Shown in pieces: positions 57,747-64,000 of a stretch of 64,000 nt of DNA (position 1 is the first letter of the stretch; the number at the start of each line of letters is the position of its first letter). The position numbers were made by a program, and so were the translations under genes. The DNA lies in NCBI RefSeq assembly GCF_963678635.1, contig NC_087063.1, forward strand, positions 64,835,290-64,899,289, in the 5' to 3' direction. Below the pieces are notes generated by a model. The model saw nothing but the letters and a program-made list of their open reading frames with translations, was not told the DNA's origin and ran no database searches. Source of the DNA: Symsagittifera roscoffensis. Taxonomy: Eukaryota > Xenacoelomorpha > Acoela > Convolutidae.

Positions 57747-57889
57747 GTGCTCAGCAGATGTTTTCCAATGCAGGAAATTTAAATGTAACCCAAATCAGTT
57801 CGAATCCAAGAATACAATCGCGACAAAGTGAAAGTCGTGAAAGCGCCCAGATGACAACTTCGCATGCAACAGTGGTATCGTATTTGTAG
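57747..57889 (+). CDS. fry: FRY last coding exon and stop
   Basis: Acceptor 'tttgttaatag'. It completes a Gly codon and reads GAQQMFSNAGNLNVTQISSN, a Ser/Gln/Arg-rich tail and TSHATVVSYL, then TAG at 57887-57889. This tail runs about 48 residues past the last region I can match to human FRY, so it is lineage-specific or poorly conserved. Human FRY also ends shortly after the helix of exon 16. Confidence 0.85.
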
Positions 57890-58145
57890 CACGCAAAAAA
57901 CTGATTTGACAGACTTTGATTTAGCATAATTTTAACTTTGGTATTGATTGATTTTTTTTTAAATAACACCCAAATGAACTATTTAATAATTCTGATTATA
58001 GACCTTAGTTTAGCTGCAGCTATAGTCTCATTTAGTTGATTTCACCAAGCTAATGTAAAGATTAGTAATTGATGTATTTTGTTCAATCTTTTTCGAAAAA
58101 CGTTTCGCGATGTTTTAATCGGAGGCCACAATTTGCTGATTAAAC
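57890..58145 (+). other. Probable FRY 3' UTR
   Basis: AT-rich sequence after the stop. The first polyadenylation-type hexamer seen is ATTAAA at 58139-58144. The true cleavage site cannot be told from sequence alone. Confidence 0.4.
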
Positions 58146-58189
58146 TGTTGGATTATATTTTAATAGTATCAATTTTTATCGTTTATAGG

Positions 58190-59090
58190 ATTTCATGACA
58201 TTCTACCCTATTCCAATCTACCCTGTGCTAATCTACCCTTTACTATTCTATCCTACATACCAATCTACCCTATACCAATCTACCCTATACCATTCTACAC
58301 TATAACTAAAGCAATTGAAACCTACCCCATCCTCTTGAAGAATCCGAAACAGCATATTTCCGAACAAATCAAAGAACCATTAATTGTGATCAAATAATAA
58401 TTGACGCAGGTGAACAAAATACCAAAGCAACGTAAAATTTGCTCGTTCAAAATGGAAATGATTTCAAAGCATGAACGAACACAAATTTTAATCCAATTTT
58501 TTAGAAATGCGTTGCGGCTATTTAAACAAACAAAAGTCATATCACATCAAGTCGACATAGCTTAGCGGATAATGCATGTGTTTTAAAATCAAAAGATCAA
58601 ATCACCAAGAAGTCAAATTTTTGTTTCCATTCTTTGTTTCCTGTTTTTTGGTAAACTCGTGGCCACCGATTACATGCGTTCTCTGATTCTGTTGGGATAG
58701 ACCCAAGAAATTTGACTCATTTTGGTAAATGTTATTCAAAAGAAAATTGAAATAGTGACGTAGTTTTGGTTTCATTTTTGTACGTGATATTGAAAATTGG
58801 TGATTAAAATTGTTAATTGAGACAAATTGCAGATTTTGAGGCTTCAATTGCGATTTGGACTTTAGAACAATTTCCTTAACTGAAAGACTTAAATTGAGTC
58901 CAAAAATTTGGATTTAAATGAATTAACACGTGCTGTTATCTTTCCAATTCTAATTAGGACTTTGAAACATTACATTAATTATGCTCCAAATCGACACAGG
59001 CTAAACTGGCATATAGGGCAGATTAGTATAGGATAGATTGGCATAGGGTAGAATGGTATAGGGTAGTTTGGAATAGGGTAGATTTTCCTG
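58190..59090. repeat. Inverted pair of CTACCCTATA minisatellites
   Basis: About 58195-58305 has seven or so imperfect units of 'ccaatctaccctata' (14-16 bp). About 59009-59086 has the complement, 'gattagtataggatag' and 'catagggtagaatggtatag'. The two arrays lie head to head about 700 bp apart. Between them is AT-rich sequence and, at 58535-58620, a block also found at 31600-31700. Confidence 0.75.
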
Positions 59091-59274
59091 CCACCGTTTT
59101 TAGGACGCTTAGTATTAGTTAGATGAACGCAGCTGCAGTTGAAGAAAAAACAATGGTAAATCATCAAATTTCCCAATAATCCTGTTAAGTCTGATCAATA
59201 TGACTTTTTTAATTTTAAGCGCTACATTAGTGATAGTTCAACGGAGCAATTTTGCAACGTTGACACATCAAATA

Positions 59275-59450
59275 AAATCTTTACCTATTGATCCAGTTTT
59301 TTGAGGTTGAGTTAATTATTTTTAACAATTTGTCAATCATAAATTGTTCTTGAAACTCAGAGCTTTAATGCCACATATTTTATACTTATAAATTTGAATG
59401 TTGAAATTTCAAAAAACCTAATTCAGCTTTTTTTTGTCTATTGGCTAGGT
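59275..59450 (+). repeat. Family-C fragment outside FRY
   Basis: 'tttacctattgatccagttt', 'atttgtcaatcataaattgt' and 'tctattggctaggtc' match the 3' half of the family. It shows that family C is not confined to FRY introns. Confidence 0.55.
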
Positions 59451-59819
59451 CAATTTTTCTGTCTGTTCCGCCAACTCATAAATAAATTTAGCTTTTATAA
59501 ACCCATCGAGCGTGGGCAAAAAAAAGTCAGTGACTTGTAAATATGAACTAGATGCTTAGCATTAGACTCGTACATCTTTATTGACTACTTAAATGTATTT
59601 CACTTTCAATCAGGCGACATAAAATCAACCTTACTGAAACTGTCTCCATTACTGAAATTGAAATAATGGTTGCACTTTAAATCAGTAGCACTTTTCCTGA
59701 AATGCGGAATCGTTTTCGAAACTGAAAATCAAGTTTTGATTGAGGAGTGTTTTTCCAGCTTGACAGTGAAGGTTAAATGACAAAAACTTCATAGTGTGTG
59801 GAAGCTACATATTTTTGTT

Positions 59820-59860
59820 ACCACGGTGGAGGGGGAGGGGGGGGGGGGGGGGGAGGTGGC
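59820..59860 (+). repeat. Long G run
   Basis: Two short G blocks and one uninterrupted run of about 18 G between 59828 and 59858. It could form a G-quadruplex; run length is often unreliable in assemblies. Confidence 0.8.
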
Positions 59861-60954
59861 GAAATGGGGAAGCGATGTTTTGGCTGCACGAACTTTTTTT
59901 CGTAACTTTTAAATTAGAGTTACTCCTGCAATTTGTAATCTTACTAACCTTGACTTGCTATATTTTACTTTTCTTTTTTGCTGAAAAATGTATACGACAA
60001 AAATGATTTCGGCTTAAATATTTTAATAGATTAATGCGCTAGTTTTGGTTCTTTTTAAAAGGCAGCATCATCTGAAGAAATAAACTTCATCGGTGCAAAT
60101 TGTTAGACAATTTCAAAAATGATTGCGTTTAGTAACAAACTATTTTGACTCAAAAAATTTTTTTTTTTGCCCTGCTTTCAAAGAAATTTTGGCTGAATTG
60201 AGATCTGTTTTTTATTTTTTTAGAATTTCGATTCACGTCTAAGATTTAAAGATTAAATTCAAGTTGCTGTTAATTTTTCTAGACTTTTTGAGTAAATGAC
60301 GCAAATAAAATGACTTAAATAACACTTGAGACTGAAAAATCAATAAAATTTTTCAAAATTGTTTTTATATCTCTTCTTTGAAAAAGTTTGCATTTTTTTT
60401 GGTCAAATTTAACGGTAGTAACGAATTCGGGGCTTAGATTTGATACCATCTGTCTTAATCAAAACTTCGGAACAATAAACTGTTTAGTTTCTTTCATAGA
60501 TGAAAGTAAAGTTAAGAAGAGTTGGACCGCTGCTGCCGCTGTTAGGTAGAATGGACACATGTTCGGGGATCGCTTAAAGAAAAAAACGATTATCGTTGAA
60601 AACTGCTAGTTTTTATTAAATAATTTTTTATTTAATAATAATTCTGACACTAAATTTTTATAAATTACAAAATTGAGCATGGAAAACAACTTACGGAATA
60701 TAAATAAAATTGAACTATTGAACTATTTTAATCACATGCCATTTTTCAAGATGATGCTTTCAAAGACATATTGCTTCGAAATTGTATAATCAAGTAGTAA
60801 ACTTGAAACCTACAAAAATAGAACACATTTTGTTTTTGCTTGCTGCAGACAAGAAAACAATTGTCGGTTGTTTGTACAATTTTCATTTTTTCTCTCCTCA
60901 AGCTTTAAACTTCTTTATAAAAACGTGTTTGATGTCAAAATAATTGCTCAAATT

Positions 60955-61620
60955 ATTTTGCGAAAGCAAGTGCATTGTTATCGTGTAATAGTATTTTTCC
61001 CGTAAACAACTTCTCTTAACCGTTATTTCTGCTTCAATTCAGCTAACCTGCTCAATTTCTTGAAAGTTCAACTAAAACTGCTTCTTACTTCATTTGAGGT
61101 AATAACTAAATATATATAACTAAATGTATTTAATGAAAAAGATTTTTTTTGGATTTGTGGTTTCCATATTAACTTTTCTCGGCTGATTTTACGTTTTCTA
61201 AATGAAATTTGTATAATCTGGTATGCTTTTCAGGAGTTTTTTTCCAAAGGTTCACTTAGATTATTTTTTGATTCGAACAATTCTTATTTGATATAAACAG
61301 CTGCTAAAACTTTCATTTTTCTTGAAAATTGTAGTTTTTCTCAAAAAAAAACTGCCTGAGACCGCCCCTTCCCCTGTCTGCCTGCATAGTCCCCACAGCC
61401 TTCGAAAAATTGTTCTCGAAAATTATCAACCCACATCTTAGACGTTTGGTTCTTCAATGGAAACATTAATTGTGAGAAGCTCCCTCCTATTCTCTTTAAG
61501 CGGCTACGCGCCTTTTTTTTTAAATTTGGAATTCAGAAAAATAAATTTTAAATTTTTTGGCCAATTTTTGAATCTACGGTTAAATACTATAAATACAAGT
61601 TTTTGACGACAAATGTTGTC
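60955..61620 (+). repeat. Decayed SINE-like head and family-D traces
   Basis: 'ttgcgaaagcaagtgcattg' and 'cccgtaaacaacttctctta' recall the SINE head; near 61340-61510 'tgcctgcatagt', 'gaagctccctcctattctct' and 'aagcggctacgc' recall family D. 59860-60950 shows nothing recognisable. Confidence 0.45.
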
Positions 61621-62384
61621 GAATACGCTTAATTTTCTATGACCTTCGAACATGAGTGAGTTCTAGGCTTTGGTTCTACCCATCACACAACAACCAAACT
61701 CAACACATTGTGGTAACTAGGAACATGATTTTTCTTATTGTGCTTGGAACTTCCTGTGCAAGTTTTAAAAGTTATGCTACCGTTCCTTAAAAAGTTGTAT
61801 ACAATTGGATATTAACTGAATCTAGTGAGTTTTTCTAGCAATTTTTCTGATAAATATTTCTAGTTAAAATTATATAGTAACATCTAATGCTTTATCATTG
61901 CGTCGGAAAACCAATAAACCAAATTCACAATTGTCTGTCGAATTGCTTTTTCACCAAAAGTCAAGATTTTTCTCTCACAAAAATAAGTAGAGAGTAGCCA
62001 ATAAGCTGGGTTTTTTGAATAGCGTAAAAGTTCAATAGCACCAAAAATTTTGAAAAATGCTTAATAAAATTTTTGATAATTCACTATTGTTCCAAAGTAG
62101 TTGTTTGCATAAAAGTTTTTAATTAGGGACCGGGTTCTTACCCTTCGAGTCGTTTAGCATTTGAGCATGGCTTAGCTGCAATGTAACTGCTGAAGTGCAA
62201 TAGGCCCGCGTAGCAAAAAAAACGATGAAGCAACAAATCTGCTCAAAGTGTTAAAATTTGAGTCTTTTAGGAAACTAATGAGAACAAATAGCTTCAATTT
62301 GGCACGATTATGAGTGCAGATAAATTGCCACGCAAAAATAATTCGCGTACTGAAACCAACTATCCAGTATTATTCTAGCCAGCA

Positions 62385-62545
62385 AAATCGCACTTTAGTC
62401 TAGTGCAAGCATACTCGCTTGGCAATCCCAAGATTTACGGGTCGATGCCCATATGCAGTCACTTTTTCCAAAACCGGTCTCAATAAAAACAAGACAGCTC
62501 GTATCAGGGCAACGCCCTCAATGTTCCAACTGTCCATAAACTGAT
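62385..62545 (+). repeat. tRNA-like SINE fragment
   Basis: Box A-like 'tctagtgcaagcatactcgc' and box B-like 'acgggtcgatgcccatatg'. Then 'gctcgtatcagggcaacgcc' and 'tcaatgttcca', which also occur at 19728-19765. The sequence from 61620 to 62385 is AT-rich and unremarkable. Confidence 0.5.
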
Positions 62546-62789
62546 CTCAAATAGTTTTTGGTTAATGAAATATTGACAAACTATGAGTTTTGAGCTAAAT
62601 ATTACGAATCAAGTATGGAAATACTAAAAGCAATTAGCCTACCTCAATTGAACTTGAAACGATTTTGTGGTGCGGGCTAATTTGCCACTCGTAAATAATG
62701 CGCGTTAAACTTTCGGAATCAAAGTATCATAGCGCTCTTAGTCGAATTAGTCTATTTGTGAGCGTTTCACATCAATCTTTGGACGAGGA

Positions 62790-62960
62790 AAGTCTAGTGG
62801 TGAGCGAGCCCCCTCTGAGACGACGATGATTCATGGATTGATCCCCCAAGGGAAATGTTTTTGGGAATTCGTCTGAAAAAAATCACCCCGATCATATATA
62901 TTCCTCAGTTTCTTTGAAAATCGGATCAAAAACCACCTCGGGCATATATGTTCCTCACTT
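62790..62960 (+). repeat. tRNA-like module and a two-copy repeat
   Basis: 62793-62862: 'gtctagtggtgagcgagcc' as box A and 'catggattgatcccccaagg' as box B. Right after it, a ~63-bp segment occurs twice ('aatcaccccgatcatatata' near 62880 and 'aaccacctcgggcatatatg' near 62929). Confidence 0.5.
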
Positions 62961-62999
62961 TTTCAAAAGTCGCAACAATAAACTTTTCGTTTTGTTTTT

Positions 63000-63531
63000 C
63001 CATTCATTCGACTAGTGATTGTTTGAACCGAACACTGATCATCTCGTAAACGGTGACCTGTAATGGCTTGAAATGAACACTGACCGCCACCTAGCGAGTT
63101 GGCGTAACTAACAATTTTAAGTTAATTTTCGGTTTATTGCTCAATCGATTTATTGCTCTAGCACTCTTCTCTCTATGCCAATGCCATGTTGAAAAAAAGT
63201 TGACAAACCGTATTTGAAATCAAAGACCGCACTAAAAATAAACTAAATAGGATAATCCGTTTGCGTATGCTATTCGACTAACAGGCAAATCACTACGCCC
63301 CCGTTTCAAATATAGTTTAGTTTTCAACTCCTCGCAGAGATTTACAATACAGTGGTTGTGTTCAAACTACTTACATTCAATCCGATGTTTTTCAAGTGGT
63401 ATCTTGACTTTCAACACTACTTAAAGCTTGACAACGTTGTAAAACAAAGTGTTGGTTCCAATTGCATCTAGAGATCTGCTTTTTTTCATTTTCCTTTATC
63501 CTAGTTTCAGCCTCGAACGGTTTGGAAGCTA
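63000..63531 (+). other. Upstream region of the putative secreted-protein gene
   Basis: AT-rich, no repeats recognised and no firm promoter elements. A 5' untranslated exon boundary could lie at the 'tttcctttatcctag' tract (63490-63503) or the 'tttcag' ending at 63510. Confidence 0.3.
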
Positions 63532-63608
63532 ATGAATATGAAGAGTTTTGGTACTATGAAGTTTCTATCAATAGCAGTTCTGCTGCTTTTGTGTATCAAG
63601 GAAACAAT
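63532..63608 (+). CDS. Signal-peptide exon of an unrecognised gene (5' end)
   Basis: ATG at 63532 with a second in-frame ATG at 63556. The second gives MKFLSIAVLLLLCIKET, a textbook signal peptide (Lys, a hydrophobic core of about 11, then polar). The donor AAT|gtaagt at 63609 is a full consensus. The frame ends two bases into a codon and joins in phase to the small exon at 63769, adding MAEGHLPCTEG. The competing frame (SNGLEANEYEEFWYYEV) meets a stop in that exon. The gene would continue past the window. I do not recognise the product; secreted or membrane location is inferred only from the leader. Confidence 0.45.
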
Positions 63609-63768
63609 GTAAGTACAGCCGATAAAATTTTTCAAGCTTTTACTATTAAAGCTGATTTTCCTTCACCCTTTCAACAAGTTTCCTGAAATATAAATTCAAA
63701 AACGCATCATTTTGAGATCTGAAACTGACAAATTTTATTGTTATCATAATTTGGTTTTGTTTTATTAG

Positions 63769-63797
63769 GGCGGAGGGACATCTTCCTTGTACTGAAG
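63769..63797 (+). CDS. 29-bp second exon of the same putative gene
   Basis: Acceptor 'gttttgttttattag', donor CTGAAG|gtaaat. Joined to the previous exon it completes Met and reads AEGHLPCTEG, with one base left over. Very short exons behind a signal-peptide exon are common in genes for small secreted proteins. No further exon is convincing before 64000. Confidence 0.4.
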
Positions 63798-64000
63798 GTA
63801 AATAGATTTTGAATAAATAGATTAAATATGTTTGAACTATTCATTAGCAAAATTAACATACGATTCAACCGAAAGACGCAGTATTCGAGAAGAATGTTAG
63901 ACAAGAGAGTTCGTTTAAACGCCGTTTGTAAGTCGCGCTCTCCTGAAAAAAGTAGCACAAAGCTATATTGTGATTAAGTGTGATCTATGATTGAGTAAGA

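Larger units (their letters stand above)
1..57889 (+). other. fry: Furry (FRY) gene, 3' part, 17 exons
   Basis: Whole-gene entry. FRY proteins (MOR2-PAG1 family; yeast Tao3, plant SAB/MOR2-like relatives, animal Furry) are very large armadillo/HEAT-like scaffolds that bind and help activate NDR-class kinases with Mob co-activators. They act in cell morphogenesis, dendrite tiling and, in vertebrates, spindle function. The call rests on colinear resemblance, from memory, to human FRY/FRYL along 17 exons. Landmarks are LPMP followed by CDWTPH.., SSSRHYASRSFQ, ESDFEYEYVLALKLL, FDFLD, an acidic block, and a C-terminal segment starting GQPDASSFA that matches the human GQTGSFA region. Splice phases agree at every junction and the joined frame is open to the stop at 57887. 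The 5' part lies outside the window. Two donors (exons 1 and 12) are uncertain. Invertebrates usually have one FRY gene, so FRY versus FRYL is not meaningful here. Confidence 0.93.

Noticed and set aside
63462-63686. Alternative frame reading SNGLEANEYEEFWYYEVS
   Set aside because: No ATG start, and when spliced at the consensus donor into the next small exon it meets a stop; the other frame stays open and has a signal peptide.

Overview
The window is animal nuclear DNA. It is AT-rich, has spliceosomal GT-AG introns, and is crowded with interspersed repeats. Nothing in it is bacterial, organellar or viral. The phylum cannot be fixed from the sequence; an invertebrate with one FRY-type gene and many tRNA-derived SINE-like repeats is the most I would say.

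One gene explains most of the window. From the first base to about 57.9 kb, the + strand carries the 3' part of a Furry (FRY / fry; MOR2-PAG1 family) gene. I could assemble 17 coding exons. With the preferred splice sites their phases agree at every junction and they join into one open frame of about 2,088 codons, ending in TAG at 57887-57889. The N-terminal part of the protein lies upstream of the window. The exons run in order from the middle armadillo/HEAT-like region, through the MOR2-PAG1 C-terminal region, a Ser/Thr-rich segment and an acidic segment, to the animal-type helical C-terminus. FRY proteins are large scaffolds for NDR/Trc (STK38) kinases that control polarised growth, neurite branching and mitotic events.

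The 16 introns (0.2 to 10 kb) hold repeat material. (a) SINE-like elements carry tRNA-like box A/box B modules, a head hairpin around GATAA/GATTA, and a conserved tail hairpin of the form GCGAAGC-nnn-GCTTCGC followed by CTCTGTGT. (b) A roughly 450 bp family, here called C, begins near 'gaacgtagtgaagactct' and ends near 'ccaactgtctgttggctatg'; it occurs about 17 times, nearly always in the same direction as FRY. (c) A 17-bp minisatellite with a higher-order structure lies at 2.7-4.1 kb. (d) Three tandem copies of a ~656 bp unit lie at 44.3-46.3 kb. (e) A degenerate ~150 bp tandem array lies at 26.4-27.3 kb. (f) Two decayed minus-strand non-LTR retrotransposons lie at 12.6-15.1 and 37.6-39.4 kb. 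(g) There is a MITE at 24.2-24.4 kb and a foldback element at 20.3-20.7 kb.

Downstream of FRY (57.9-63.5 kb) I see only repeats and simple sequence. At 63.5-63.8 kb two short consecutive exons, joined in phase, would encode the start of a small secreted or membrane protein. That gene continues beyond the window and I do not recognise it.
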